64,000 nt of DNA from Schistocephalus solidus (Eukaryota; Platyhelminthes; Cestoda; Diphyllobothriidea; Diphyllobothriidae), in assembly GCA_017591395.1 (NCBI GenBank), contig WEDG01005307.1, positions 62,001 to 126,000 on the forward strand, written 5' to 3'. The position numbers and the translations under genes are program-made. The notes beneath the pieces are model-generated. The model did not search any database, was not told the DNA's origin, and was given only the letters and a program-made list of their open reading frames with translations. The stretch's first letter is position 1. Every line of letters begins with the position of its first letter. Below, piece after piece: positions 1 through 54,040 of the stretch.

Positions 1-717
1 GTGACCAACGGAGTGAAGCAGGGCTTCGTACTGGCCCCCACCCTCTTCAGTCTCATGTTCTCGGCTATGCTGCTAGACGCCTACCGTGATGAGCAGCCTG
101 GTATCCACATAACCTACAAAACTGACGGGCACCTCAACAGTCGGCGTATGCAGGCTCCAACGTGCGTGTCTACGACTACAGTCCATGACTTGCTCTTCGC
201 GGACGACTGCGCCCTTAACACCGTGACGGAGGAGGACATGCAAAGGAGCATGGACCTCTTCGCCGAAGGCTGCGCCGATTTAGGATTAACAATCAGTACA
301 GCCAAAACAGTTGTCATGCACCAGCCGCCACCCAGCGCGGAATACAATGCACCTCGAATCAATGTCAACGGTGCTCAACTCAAAAACGTGGAAACATTCG
401 CTTATCTAGGAAGCCTGATGTCGCGCAACACGAGAAACGATGACGAGGTTGCCCAACGGATCTACAAAGCTAGTCAGGCCTTGGGCCGGCTGCAGGCCTC
501 CGTGTGGAATCGCCACGGTATTCACCTGAACACCAAACTGAAGATGTACAAGGCCGTCGTCTTGACGACACTTCTTTACGGAGCGGAAACCTAGACCGTC
601 TACTCGAACCAAGCCAGGAAGCTGAATCACTTTCACCTCAGCTGCCTCCGCAGAATACTGAAGCTGAGATGGCAAGACAGGATCCCGGACACGGAAATCC
701 TGGAGCTGACCGGAATC
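1..717 (+). pseudogene. Reverse transcriptase, palm-to-thumb part, broken
   Basis: Residues 1-197 start in the NGVKQG motif (RT domain 4), pass LLFADDCAL (catalytic FADD, residues 66-69) and the [11 protein letters not shown] and FAYLGS segments, and reach LYGAET. The next codon is TAG (592-594) where relatives carry Trp, a nonsense change. Downstream the frame continues as [20 protein letters not shown] and is shifted near 718-724, after which [16 protein letters not shown] follows in another frame. RT would copy element RNA at a nicked target; this copy cannot. Confidence 0.85.
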
Positions 718-723
718 TCAGCA

Positions 724-1070
724 TCCATGCCATGCTGAGGCAAGTGCAACTGCGATGGAGCGGCCACCTGGTAAGAATGGACGACGAGCGACTACCCAAA
801 CGACTTTTCTACGGAGATGTCGCTACGGGTTCTTGCCGGCAGGGAGGTCAAAAACGACTCTACAAGGACACTTTGAAGAAATCGCCGAAGCAACTGCAAA
901 TCAACTCGGTGACCTGGGAGGACCTCGCCCAGGATAGACCGGCATGGAGAAGATCAGTGAAGACTGGTTCAGCAATCTATGAGGCCAACCGGATCGCCGC
1001 CGCCAAGGCCAAAAGAGCGGCACGAAAGTCACTAGCGCCCCGGACCAACACCGCCAATGCCCAGGCCCTG
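724..1070 (+). pseudogene. LINE post-RT segment linking RT to zinc fingers
   Basis: A frame continuing the element reads [18 protein letters not shown], then LPKRLFYGD, WEDLAQDRPAWRRSVKTG and the basic helix EANRIAAAKAKRAARK. This is the conserved C-terminal region of RTE/CR1-like ORF2 proteins (R-W-x-G-H motif). It runs without a stop into the first zinc finger, showing that RT and fingers were once one polypeptide. Confidence 0.75.
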
Positions 1071-1076
1071 CCAACA

Positions 1077-1861
1077 TGCCCGCGCTTTCAACGCATCTTC
1101 CGCACGCGAATCGGCCTGGTTGGACATCTTCGGACGCAATGCACCAACAATCCGACAATTCCAATTTCTACGTCAAATTCTGCCAAACCTCCTTCTGACT
1201 CCCCCACCCTCACTCCTGGCATCAATTCCATTACTCCCACCATCATATCCATCTACTCATCGCCTGTTACCCCACCACCACCTTCGCCTTCACTACCACC
1301 ACCACCAGCACCATCAGCGATGGGGAATCTCTCCTAAGCTGTACTCAATGCGACCGCAAATTCACCTCACGCATCGGCCTGGTCGGTCACTTGCGAATAC
1401 ATCGTACAGAGACCGGTGAGCCAGTGCCTGGAGCACCATCACACAGCACAGATCGTCGCCTCCACTGCCCTCACTGTTCTCGCGCATTCACTCATCGCAT
1501 GGGCCTATTCGGTCACATGCGCATCCATGAAAGCGGCATACACCACAATGCCGACAACACCGATATACCATGCATACCCTCCGCTCCTGCCATTCTTAGC
1601 GCCCCTGGCACCCCCACTACCATGAATGACATCCTCCCAGCCTCTACCGATTTTTCCTGCCCACACTTCGCCCGCACCTTCAACTCACGCATCGGCCTGG
1701 TCGGTCACCTGCGAATCCATCGCACAGAGGCTGCTAAACAAGTGCATGTGGCTACGTTCTACAGTCGACGCGCCCGCCTTCACTGCCCTCACTGCTCCCG
1801 CACATTTACACACCGCATGGGCCTATTAGGACACATGCGCCTCCATGACAACCTCCGGTAA
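1077..1861 (+). pseudogene. C2H2 zinc-finger array at LINE C-terminus
   Basis: Five fingers: 1077-1142 (degenerate, CPRF and final HLRTQC), 1340-1402 (CTQC...HLRIH), 1466-1528 (CPHC...HMRIH), 1658-1720 (CPHF, second Cys lost) and 1784-1846 (CPHC...HMRLH). They alternate between a RIGLVGHLRIH type and an HRMGLLGHMRLH type, implying duplication of a two-finger unit. Fingers 2-5 share one frame; the Pro/Thr/Ser-rich linker between fingers 1 and 2 holds a frameshift near 1311-1320. Such fingers probably bind nucleic acid during integration; inferred. Confidence 0.8.
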
Positions 1862-3800
1862 ACCACCGGAGGCAAAGCTACATCAGCGCACACTACCTAC
1901 ACCAATACATCGACAACACCCTCACAATCACCATTTACCAGAGTATATCACGGTTTCTTAGAAACCGTGGCTGGGAAGTCTGCCAATCTGACGCTTCCAG
2001 CAGACCACGCCGTCGGCTCAGTGTATGTGCTGTGTGTGTCGAGTGGCTATTCCAGTGGACTGGGAGTCAGACGGCGATGGCTGCTCCATATCCCCTGGGT
2101 TTGTGAATCCTGCTGTGTGCGTTATGGGGGCCAGGTCGTGCTGTGGCGCGCGAAGACGGGTACGCCGATCCGTCAGCCAATGCGCCCACTCCCACATCAG
2201 GCAACTGACCGGCTCGGACAGTATTCTGACTGTGGAGGTGGGGGAGAGAGTGAGGTCGACAGCTCAGCGCATATTCCTCACTATAAACAATCTGACGCGC
2301 TTGAAACTATCACGGTGCGCTAAAAGCCGTGGCTTGGAAGGTTGCCAACTGACGGGATAACTCGGACCGCGTGGTCAGCCCAATGTGTGCTTTGTGTGTA
2401 GTGGCTGACTGGCGGACTGAGAGTCAGGCTGCAATGGCTCCTTCTTAATGTGGTCTTTATGGCACCCCCACTCTGTGGGATCCGAGCCAGGTGTGGCGGC
2501 ACGCCCAGGGGCGGCTCCGGCCGCGCCAGCCACCTGTGCCCTCTCCCCTCTCCGGTCTTCTTGACTGTGTAATGAGACCGGGCTCAGGTGGGGGAGGAGA
2601 AGAGAGTGCAGTAACGTTGAGTGCCGCGGTTGGAAGGTTGCCAACTGACAATTACACTCAGACCTCGCAGTTAGTCCAATGTGTGTTTTGTGGAGTGGCT
2701 GACTGGTGGTCTGAGAGTCAGGCTGCGATGGCTCCTTCTTAACGTGACCTCTGGCTATCTCACACATGTGAGATGTAAGCCGTTCAACCCCTGTTGTGTG
2801 AAATCCTGGTGCTTGTGTTTGGGGGGCCAGGTCGTGTACGTAGTACACGTAGACGAGGTCACCAGCAGCTGCGCTTGCTTCCACATCAGACAACTGACCG
2901 GCTCGGACAGTGGTCAGATTGTGGGGGTTGGGGATAGAGTGAGGTGGAGAGCTCAGCGCATGTTCCTCACTATAAACAATATGACGCGCTAAAAACCTAA
3001 CACGGTGCGCTAAAAGCCGTGGCTTGGAAGGTTGCCAACTGACGGGATAACTCGGACCGCGTGGTCAGCCCAATGTGTGTTTTGTGTGGAGTGGCTGACT
3101 GGCGGACTGAGAGTCAGGTTGCAATGACTCCTTCTTAATGTGGCCTTTATGGCACTCCCACTCCGTGGGATCCGAGCCAGGTGTGGTGGTAAGCCCAAGG
3201 GCGGCTCCGGCCGCGCCAGCCACCTGCGCCCTCTCCCATCTCCGGTCTTCTTGACTCTGTCTTGACACCGGGCTCAGGTGGGGGAGGAGGCTAGAGTGCG
3301 GTAGCTGCAGCGCAAGGCTACTATCACTTAAAACTAATTCACGTGCAAGTCACCGTCCCTGCTGCACCCTCCCATGGAGCATACGGTGGGCATCGTCGGA
3401 CTACGACGGTCGAACTGTCGTGTGTAAGTGTGCCCCCTAAAGGGGCCACGTGGTAGATGCGTTGGACCAACACGGGGGCCACATCAAGTTATGGCAAGCA
3501 TTTTTTTGAATTGCGCTCCCATAACTAATGCCGAACATAGGGGGTATGGTGGCACGCCTTGGGGCGGTTAGGGCCTAGTGGCCCCGGCCATGCTGGCCAC
3601 CTGTGCCCTCTCCCACCTCCGGTCTTCTTGACTCTTTCTTGAAAGCGGGCATAGGTGGGCGAGGAGAGTGCGGTAGATGCAGTAAAAGTCTACTATCACT
3701 TCAAACTAGATCACAGGCAAGTCACTGTACCTGCTCCACCCTGCTGTGGAGCGTACGGTAGACCTCTTGGAAATCGACGGTCGAACTATCGTGTGTGCAT
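1862..3800 (+). repeat. LINE 3' tail with ~690-bp imperfect tandem units
   Basis: Non-coding, GC-rich. The segment containing gacgggataactcgg recurs at 2351 and 3041 (690 bp apart), with a third partial iteration near 2620. Each unit runs: hairpin, tggaaggttgccaactga, ggctgactgg, a ggcggctccgg stretch, cctctcccctctccggtc, and a ctactatcact block (3300-3425, 3660-3800). Related pieces lie at 37260-37500 and 48770-48925 (minus), 44165-44700 (plus, worn) and 56210-57400 (plus). Confidence 0.75.
1949..1969 (+). other. Perfect 9-bp hairpin at start of LINE tail
   Basis: CACGGTTTC, loop TTA, GAAACCGTG. The same hairpin at 56246-56266 has loop CTA and an identical stem. It is followed by a conserved tggcttggaagg-type sequence. 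Variants at 2311, 3001 and 56589 keep the outer CACGG/CCGTG-like arms. Confidence 0.65.
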
Positions 3801-4389
3801 GTCAAGGAAACATTGAATTTATCCTCTATGGCAGTGGTTTTCATATATTCATGATCCTTCCCACTTTATTGACCAGCAACTAGCACTTCTTGACTGTAGC
3901 TTCCCGGTGGGTTTGGGAAGCTAGAGAGAGAGAGAGAGAGAGAGTGTGTGGCAGAGGCTTCGAAAGTCTATTATTAATATGAAATAGTTCATGCACAATT
4001 AACAGTCCTTGCGCCCACCCTGATTAGGGGCCCAAAGTAGCCATTGTCGGAACCTCAAGTCGAATAACTCTAGTTTGAATTCTGAACCAAACGCCACAAA
4101 GGAGACATGTGTTTGGTTTAGTACAACAGGCTACAGGGTTCATGTTCAATTACGCAAAGCCAGAAATCTAACAGCTGGGGGAGCATTCTCCATTTGACCT
4201 CTCTGATAGCTATCGAAAAACATACCACACATGGCCTACTAAAATAAATATAGTAGTTAGTTGTGTATAGTAAACACAATACAGTTACAACCTATTTTTA
4301 CTGGTGACTGCATTAGAAAGCCGCATTTAGTGTCCACGTGTTTAAGGTGGTTAATACTTACGTGTTTTGTTAACTTTTTATGATCTTAC
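3801..4389. other. No gene seen
   Basis: End of the LINE tail, a GA run, then AT-rich sequence leading to the FN3 donor at 4381-4389. No exon or recognisable repeat found. Confidence 0.6.
3923..3944. repeat. (GA)n microsatellite
   Basis: 22 bp of GA followed by GTGTGTG. Just beyond the LINE tail. Confidence 0.9.
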
Positions 4390-46043
<41,654 letters not shown>

Positions 46044-48020
46044 CTGTGAAAAAGTCAAATATATAAAAGTAAGATTTCAAGTACAAGTTCCTTTAGCTTA
46101 TACTTTGACGGCCTCAGCCGAATATGCCCCACAATAATAGCAACAACCCAATAGCAACGGTTAGGTTACAGACACTTAAAATTGCTACAAAGAACCTATT
46201 AAAGCAGCCTATGTCCTTATCGCACTTTGGCTGCTGTCCGGCTTGACTTAATATCGGTAGAAAATATCTAAGATTTGCCAGTAGCCACAGCTGCATGAAA
46301 CACCAATTCAAAGGTTTTCAGGTTTTTTACCCAACGGCGCGAACAATGCTTTTCAAAACTACAAAGACACAGGCGCTGAAAAGACAATTTCCAGACACCG
46401 TTAAGCAGCCATAAGCTTATCTTACATTGCAAGACCCTACAGTTGAATGAGGCCAACAGTTTCGTGCAAACTTATGCCCGAGCACTGAACCAATGAGCGT
46501 GGGGCCGGCGCCGACGTACTGGTCCTTGAAAAAATATTGTGAAGAAAATTTGGAGTAGGCACAGTCCTAGGTATCACAGGCTGGTTAGCGGACCCACTCC
46601 CTACGCGAATATTAGCTTTTGGAAGCAATGACTCTGCATGAGACATTCAAACACAACTCGGAGTTAGAAACTAAATATTTGGTGCAGTTAAGTATCAGAG
46701 CCTTGGTAGGGAACCCTTATTTAACATTACTGTGGGTGACAGGTTTGGCATCGAACTTCGAAAGCACAGGTCAATTTTCGTTACAGAGCAATCAAAACCA
46801 CTCGTTTAGTAAGCAAAGGCAAATCGTTAAAAAAAATAGAACGGATTCCTAGATGACCCGAAAATAACCTGAGTACAGTTCTGGTTCCCGGTACGCATCC
46901 TATTTTAACATCCTTGTCTTAAGGTTAAAATTTGCCGGAGCTTAATATATGTGCCTGAGATGAATTCTCAGAGAGATATATTTTCCTATTTGGCTTCTAG
47001 CTACTGTCAATTTTGGGCCAACCAGCCTAAAATCAGCACCAAATCTAGTATTCGTAAAGTTTCGTTATGTTCGAAAGTAAAGTATACCCGGGGTAACCTT
47101 GATTTCGTTTGAAAGGAGTTCACCGACAGAGAAGAGTGGAAGAAATTGAATTTCCGCCTCTGCGTCACGTCGTTTGAAGTCAACTCTGATGTGGTGTTCA
47201 GAGAAGCCATTTAAGCAGCCGGGGGTAAGTTGGTGCTAAAGTACAATTCAGTGCAACAAAAAGTAACTTCTGGTTTACTTCCATGGCTGCCTATTAAGGC
47301 TAAATGCGTAAAATCTCACTGATTCTATTATTCAAAAAAGCGCCAAACTTCCTCTGTTTTGACCTTGGGGCCTTAGTAACTCTGTGTAGATGCGAGATCA
47401 AAGAATTCTTATTAACAAACAATTATTGCAACAACCTCTACCCTATCATTGGGCAGGCTTTTTAAATTGAGCTGCCTTTTTAATGCTCTCCATTCGCATG
47501 TAAATTCTCTTATATGTTAAGCTGTTGGCCTATTTTGCTCATTATATACAGATTATTAACCCTATTTGTGTGTTCCAATTACAACAATGAGGTCATCAGC
47601 GCACGACGCCGGCACCATTTTGAAGGAGGTCCAAACTAATCTAAATTTTACAACTTATTCAAGGACCATTCTTCCTGATGTCGATATATGCAGCCTTCAG
47701 CCATTCGTTTGTGCTCTTGCGGTGTTATGTGGCTTATGTGCTCATTCTTATTCACAGTGAATGGAGGGCATAACGTGCTGAATATAAAGTCCTGACCGGA
47801 ATCCAACCCAATTCATAGTTGCAGTGGACAAGTTAAAAAAAACAAGAGGATTACATTCCGAACTTAGTGTTAAAAAATTGCAAACTAGTCCGCAAAGTTT
47901 TCTGAAATGGAAAACGGCGTTCGAACAAATAAACTGCAAAGTGCTTGCACAGATCTCTCCTCATTAAAGCTGTAGCACTTAACGCCTAAGGAACATGACC
48001 CGGAGGGAATTTTAACTTAC
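46044..48020. other. No gene recognised
   Basis: Upstream of the first confident FN3 exon. Short frames on both strands lack motif and splice support. No promoter could be identified. Confidence 0.5.
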
Positions 48021-48147
48021 GTCTGGAGCTCCTTCATGGGTAATGACGACAAAACACTTATTGCCCTTTTTGAATGCGACAATGAGATCGCGAGCAGGTA
48101 TCGTCTTGGGGGCCTTGATCGTCACGGTAAGGGAACCGTATCCAAGA
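48021..48147 (-). CDS. Candidate small exon, unrecognised domain
   Basis: A 127-bp stretch on the minus strand between a good acceptor (GATTCAACAG) and a consensus donor (GAC|GTAAGT) is open in one frame only: it contains SLTVTIKAPKTIPARDL and KGNKCFVVITHEGAPD. The beta-strand-like pattern and one cysteine suit an extracellular domain. The frame ends in phase 0. It could join the exon at 45762-46043 only if the second AG of that exon's tandem acceptor (CACAGAG) is used. I do not recognise a family. It could be the 5' side of the FN3 gene or chance. Confidence 0.35.
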
Positions 48148-48769
48148 CTGTTGAATCGTAAACGAATAAACATTCCATAAGTAATTAGGGGTTGTTTTGC
48201 CTGCGGCGGTGTTTAACACAATAATGTATCAAAGTCATATATGCCTACTTTAATGTTTTCAGTAACCATCATACAATAATCTAAGATATTATACATCTCA
48301 CTTTAGTTGCACGCCGGCGCCAGGACGGCAGACATCAAGCGTTTTCGTGGGAAATTTGTTCGTCTTTGAAATGCCAACCGTTAAGCACTTGTGTTTTATT
48401 TCACTTATCGGTATTGAGTATGTATTTGTATATCTTTCCAGTGGCACATTCTTCGCCAGAGAGACTGGTTCGTAGACCCTGTAAGATAAAACGAGAAAAT
48501 GGAGGCTTGTTTCGTGGGAGCAAGTACTAGGCGAAACGATGATGGATAAATAAGCAAATTTTAAATTCCAAAGTGTATGGGCCGAAGGGTATAAGTAATA
48601 TATAAATCACCAAATAGTTTTATTTATGAACCATACTAAAACTAATAATAAATACCTATATTAACCCAAAAGCCTGTTCGCTATATGCGACATCGCTAAC
48701 CACTAATTCAGGGCAGTAAGTAACGAGGAAGGAAAATTCAAAATCAACAGCTTTCATGTTTTCAGGGAA

Positions 48770-48925
48770 GACAACGTCAATACGGACCGTCCGACAGCCG
48801 ATTTCGACGATGTCTGCTGTGTGCCCCACAGCAAGGTGGCCGAGGGGAGGGTGAAATGTTTATGAATTGGCTTACAGTGATAGTAGACTTGTGCTGCATC
48901 CACCGCCACCTTTCCTGTGTCAAGA
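48770..48925 (-). repeat. LINE tail fragment, reversed
   Basis: Carries the tail's ctactatcact block in reverse (agtgatagtag near 48875) with the flanking cggtccgtcc-cagc and caaggtgg-type sequences. An open frame through it is incidental, since the same block is non-coding elsewhere. Confidence 0.6.
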
Positions 48926-48929
48926 AAAC

Positions 48930-51900
48930 TGGGGACAAAGTCAATCATACTGAAAATGGGATCATGTGGGCTGGCTGACCGGACAGGAAATGTTATTCAC
49001 GCTTGCTGGTCTCACACACCCACATAAGTGACACAGAATTTAAAATCTGGGGTCTCGCAGCATAGAGGTTCCACAAAAAATGACGATAAGAAGATAACAT
49101 TACAGTCCAACTCTCCGCATGCAAGTGGCTAGTCAACTTCTATGCCAAGCATTTTATAATATTATTTCCGTTTAAAAAGCCGCATATTCATTGTCATGAG
49201 GAAGGGTCCTCTCATTCCTCTCCCGTAGCGTGCAAAGTTGCAAGGTCAAGCTGGTGGGGGATGGGATCGGTTATACTAACGTAGCGACGCATGAACTCTG
49301 TCTGGCACTGGTCAAACAGAGCTTTGTTCACCTTGAGCCCCGTTCAGGCCAAATTTTACAGGTCAGCTGGTTTTAGGTATCCAGTACATCGAATGAACTG
49401 GTTCACGGTCCTATCAGCATATACCTTTGAAACACACGCATACATTTGGCTTGGTTGACTTCACAGCTCACAGGCCAGGAGCATGTTTGGTTGACTGAAA
49501 GATTACACCGCATATAAAAGAAAACAAACACCATCTCTCCGAATGGGGAAGTAGTGGATGACAGACGGTTTTCAGCGATCTCGCGATTGAATTTATTCGC
49601 AATAAACAGCTGAAAAATTATTTGTATGTCACAACCGTATAAGGATCACATTCACTTTCTAAATAAGCTCTTTTAATTTACCAAATAATAAATTAGCTGG
49701 GGATGTATATAGTGCTAACGGTGGGAGTTTAGAACATAAAGATGGGTATTGACTAGGTTATACTTAAATATTCACATTTATAACAGTCGGACTAGAGGCC
49801 TGTATCTTGATGATGCATGTTTTGGCTCAGTTGCTGAATAAGATCGTTTCTTTGAATCCAGTTATAGCGAACTGATGACAAGAGGGACTGATTGATTGGA
49901 ACCCATCTTACCGCAAGCATACTTGAGCTGCTCGCCAAACTAGCCCACCTTCTGTCATCTGCTTTCATTTTTCATTTTTATTACGGATACTAGATTTAAT
50001 ATTCGGTGAAAAAAATTGCGTCAGGCATACGCTTAACAGCTTCTGCAACTATCAAAGTATCTAAGTGTCCATTTGGATGATATAGTCACCAGAAAGACTT
50101 TTTAAGACCACAGAAAAAATACTGCTTTGCTATCCTGTACCAAGTTATCATAATTTCAAAATTAATTTATTATCCGATATATCTACCTGTTAGCGGACCT
50201 TTTTAATCAAATACGCGTTAAATAAATCTATTAAAAACCATAAAATTGTTCAAAGTAAGATGCTAACTATTTGAATGCATCGGGACCGAACCCAAAGCCA
50301 AATCTTTCTCTTAATAATTTACAAAAATTTATTGTATTATTATCTGAAGTTCATATATGAGAAACCGCTTCGGATACACTGGAGGACATTAAGTAGCCGA
50401 ACCACCCAGGTTATATCATGCAGCAGGATAAACATAGGCGATACGTGTGGCTGAAATTTACGGAGCAGGGTAAAACCATCTCAACAAATTTTAAGACGTC
50501 TCGATTTGCTATCAGTGTGGTAGAGGCGGCAAAAGTTTTGTTTTGGTTCCCTGTGAACTACGTTTGAATTTGTAATGGCATGGAAAATCTGTAGAAGAAA
50601 AACACACTTAGTAAGTAGTCACCTTTTATCGAGCTCGGTATTTTTCAGAAGGCCAAACGAAGATGCTGGTTCAAAAGCTGGTATGATGAAATGTTAAAAC
50701 TATCTTAAGATAATTATTAATATTACAATTCCGTTTAAGGGCTCATTCCTAAACTAAAGCACATTGAAAAAGTTTTGCTAACATTACACAAAATCGGTCA
50801 CTGACTGTATGCAGACCCAAGCTTTACGTATTCGTTTGAAACTACAAAATGGAGCAAGAGAAGACACCAACTTTCCGATAGGGTTCTGACAGGAATCGGT
50901 TCTATGTATTGCTTCGGCTGACGTCGCTTTCCAAAACTGGGGAAGCTGATGTTTCACCAGGTTAATTCAGGCTTTAATAACGAAGACTTGCAGCTGTCGC
51001 CGAATTAAATGACACGAGTGTGACAAATTGACTGCTGACCTCCATTACCCCCAGTCACCTAGTCTTTAATTCGTGTTCGCCTCGTCTTCCCGACTTGCCC
51101 TTGTGTGTGCAAAAGGAGCCGCGGGGTGGTTCGAGTTCTCAAGCAGAAGCCGTCCTGAGTGACGTAACCTGCATGTATCCGGCACCAAGTTTAACTCCTT
51201 AATCTGATCGAGGAATGACTTCCAAAGGTTGTGTTCACTTGCCATCATGTGCAAGCAGCACCAATGTCAATTATTGGCGTGAGGATGGGAGGGAGCATTG
51301 GGGAGGGTCTCTCTCTGTGTGTGTGTGCTAGTTAATATACCGAACTTAACCCAATTTTCCAACAGTCTGACTCAGGTGGGAAACTAAGACTATAAAATTC
51401 TGGTGACCACTGACTGAGGTAGGTTGTAATCAATAAGCTTGAGCAAGATTCAGGCCCAAGAATACGGGGAAGACAGCAAAGTATGCTGCTTTCAATCAAC
51501 CTCCAAGCTCATGAGGTAAAAGAGACCGCTGATGAGAACTGGCAAGCCGAAATGTATCACCTCCCTAGAAAAGAGGTTAGATTCAAACTGCCAGCTGCCC
51601 TAATATAACCTGCATGTGCAGAGGTCACAAAATCATGGCTGGAGGTGAAGGCAGTCCTGAGTAGACTTTACGTGCACGAAGCGGACGATAAGTGCCTGCA
51701 ATCAAGCTTCATATTCCACCACAAGATGTGCCATTAAAGGCAGCTGAACTAAATTGTTTGAAAGACGTGGCCATATACCACAACCATTTATAAATCGTTA
51801 TTGCATTAAATTCCTAAAAAATAATATCCCGCGGATAACCACAAAACCAATAGCCATAATAACCAGGAGAAATGATTAATCTCTCACAACACATAAACCA

Positions 51901-53055
51901 CGCCATTAATGTACACTCAAACAACTAAACTTATTGGATGTAATACTTTATTCGGTGGATGTTTACCGACTTACACACCCAAAACAGGTAAGGTACATGA
52001 CCTGTTTCCAATTAAGCAGTGTTGTTTATTAGAAGATATCAAAACAGCAATAACGTGTGGTATTGTATTGTTTCAACATGTTTTTCAAACCAAACTTTTG
52101 ACTCTACCAGTGGTGTTCGTTTTTCCTGCTATAAGGTATATTATTTGCAATGAAAGTGCTAAAAGTCAGTCCTTAGCGAATAATATATTAATGGGCGTAA
52201 ATTGTAGACTCTATTGTAAAATAAAGTCGCAATCTTAGTCCGAATAACCTTTCTGACAAAGAACGAAGAATTTTTACCGATCACGGTACGAATATGCTTA
52301 TTCTTCTGCGTTTCTGGGGTGACAGGCCCATGTCTCATTTGCAGAGCGTTGAACTCAACAATCAATGAATAAGAGAATCCTGGTTCGAAACGCATGTTAC
52401 TCTTACCTGTAAGACAGCTGGGTATAAAGTAATAAATTACTATTTCAGTCGCCCTTGTTCTTGAACAATTGTAATACAGTGCCAACAGCTACATATTGCG
52501 TCGATATTTCTGCTTATGCACGCATGTGCAGAAGATTAAATGAACCATTTTTAGGTCAGGCGGTAACAAAAACCTCGGTTAAATTAAACGTGAATTTTAG
52601 CCATAACCGGCATTAAGGGCACAGAAAATCACTTTTATAAATAAGTATACTATTATTAGTGAGCAATTTTTGTGGAATGAACATTCTGTTGCTTTTTCAC
52701 GAACATCGACTCCTTTTGGCTTGATTTTTCCTAAATATTTTGGTTTCGGATATGTATCTGAAGCTCGTCTACTCAGTGTGTTTTCGCAGATCTGCTGAAT
52801 TTTGTCGTAAGCACTATCTGAAATATTTGCTGACTATGTTTTGTTTATTTTATATGACGTATGACACTATGAGACAAAAGAATTTAAAAAATTTCAAATT
52901 ATAATGGCTAATGAAAGCGCTTGAAAATTGGGTTCGTTTGGTTAGTTTTGGTCTTGGTCTTGAATATGTGTTTTCGCGTATCTGCAAGCCCTGTATTTGG
53001 CCGGATGTTGTGGCAAAATGACTTTAAAATAATACGGCATTTATAGGATGACAAC
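48930..53055. other. No gene recognised
   Basis: AT-rich. A tRNA-like piece near 52315-52400 (tgcagagcgttgaactcaac, tggttcgaaacgc) may be a SINE head. A CTGATGA with a following GAAA at 51526-51556 does not fold convincingly. Confidence 0.45.
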
Positions 53056-53058
53056 TTA

Positions 53059-53360
53059 GGATATATTTGGTCTTTGATAATTCAAATAGGCAGTCCTAAG
53101 CGTTTTACATTTGTCGCAATTATTCGTGTATTTCTGTTTAACATGGATATCTCTGGCTCCTATAACCCAAGAATACTGAGGATCAACTGCATAATTATAC
53201 ACTTTGCCAACACAATTATCATGTCCATTTATAGTAGAAACGCTTAGCATTACCCTGGATCCAAGTTCTTTTTGAAATAGTTTTGCATAATTTGCTAAAG
53301 TTTCTGCAGAAGTTACTAAAACTTTCTCTTTGCAGGCTAATAAAACGCAATAGAAACCAT
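53059..53360 (-). CDS. Candidate exon: possible FN3 C-terminal half
   Basis: A minus-strand open frame (about 100 codons, ending in TAA at its left edge) contains SRVMLSVSTINGHDNC, then VDPQYSWVIGARDI and NNCDKCKTLRT. This loosely resembles strands E-G of the FN3 domains (x-x-P-x-x-x-W/Y then a cysteine pair). Acceptors such as TTCTGCAG fit phase 1, not the phase 2 left by the candidate exon at 54041, so the two cannot be joined directly. Low confidence. Confidence 0.22.
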
Positions 53361-54040
53361 TAAAGAAATTCAAAAGTTATATGCTCTTGATTGTCTAAAA
53401 TGTATGACATATTTAAGTATTTTACTGTTTTTTTGGCACAAAGATAGCAATATTTGGGTTTAAATTTTCCAAATAATGAAATGACAATTAATGATCACTT
53501 TTATAAACGTTTAATGAAGACTTTCAGAATTGTTGCTCTAAATATGTGTCCTCCTTTTCTTCAGACTTGTAATTTTCTAATAAAAATGTATTTGCCGTAG
53601 TAACGAAAGAAAGATGCTGCCTACAATCTGTAGTTTTGGTAACAATCAGCTATGCATAAACTCTACACGAGCATCAAGTCCTTTGTTTGTGCACAGTCGA
53701 CTTATTCAAGAACGTTCAATGTTTTACGGATTAGTGCGTCACAAATCCCAATACATGGAAGGATGAGCAACTGTCTTTCCATTTGATCCCCTACAATTGT
53801 TAGCATTATGCTTAAGCAAAGTTTCAAAGTAAGGGCAATACAAATCTTAAAATTTAGCGGGCATGCACAGGGATAAGAAGTTAGTTGGCCCCTACGTTTA
53901 AATCGATGAAATATCAAATCGTACACGTGTAGGTAATAATTATGTATAATATGACAAAATTCAATCCTGTTTTGCAATATTCAGCCAATTTTAAATTAAA
54001 AGAAGAAAATAGACTTCAAAATATTTGTAAGGAAGCATAC

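Larger units (their letters stand above)
1..3800 (+). mobile_element. 5'-truncated LINE with zinc-finger tail and long 3' region
   Basis: The window opens inside a non-LTR retrotransposon: reverse transcriptase (1-717), a basic connector (to about 1070), C2H2 zinc fingers (1077-1846), TAA at 1859, then about 1.9 kb of non-coding tail with internal tandem repeats. The RT has an FADD box and the LYGAET motif typical of RTE/CR1-like enzymes; the clade is not resolved. No poly-A or target duplication could be fixed. The element is dead: one nonsense codon and at least two frameshifts. Confidence 0.8.

Noticed and set aside
1967..3268. Frames of 60-170 codons on both strands in the LINE tail
   Set aside because: They overlap each other, are not kept between the tail copies at 2-3 kb and 56-57 kb, and show no motif.
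49870..49900. CTGATGA hammerhead core
   Set aside because: No GAAA at a suitable distance and no stem II.
51520..51570. Another hammerhead (CTGATGA followed by GAAA)
   Set aside because: Stem II (GAACTGGCAAGCC) pairs poorly and the base next to the cleavage position has no partner in stem I.
52159..52485. Minus and plus frames around 52 kb as genes
   Set aside because: Part of the region is tRNA-like SINE head sequence; no splice sites or motifs support coding.
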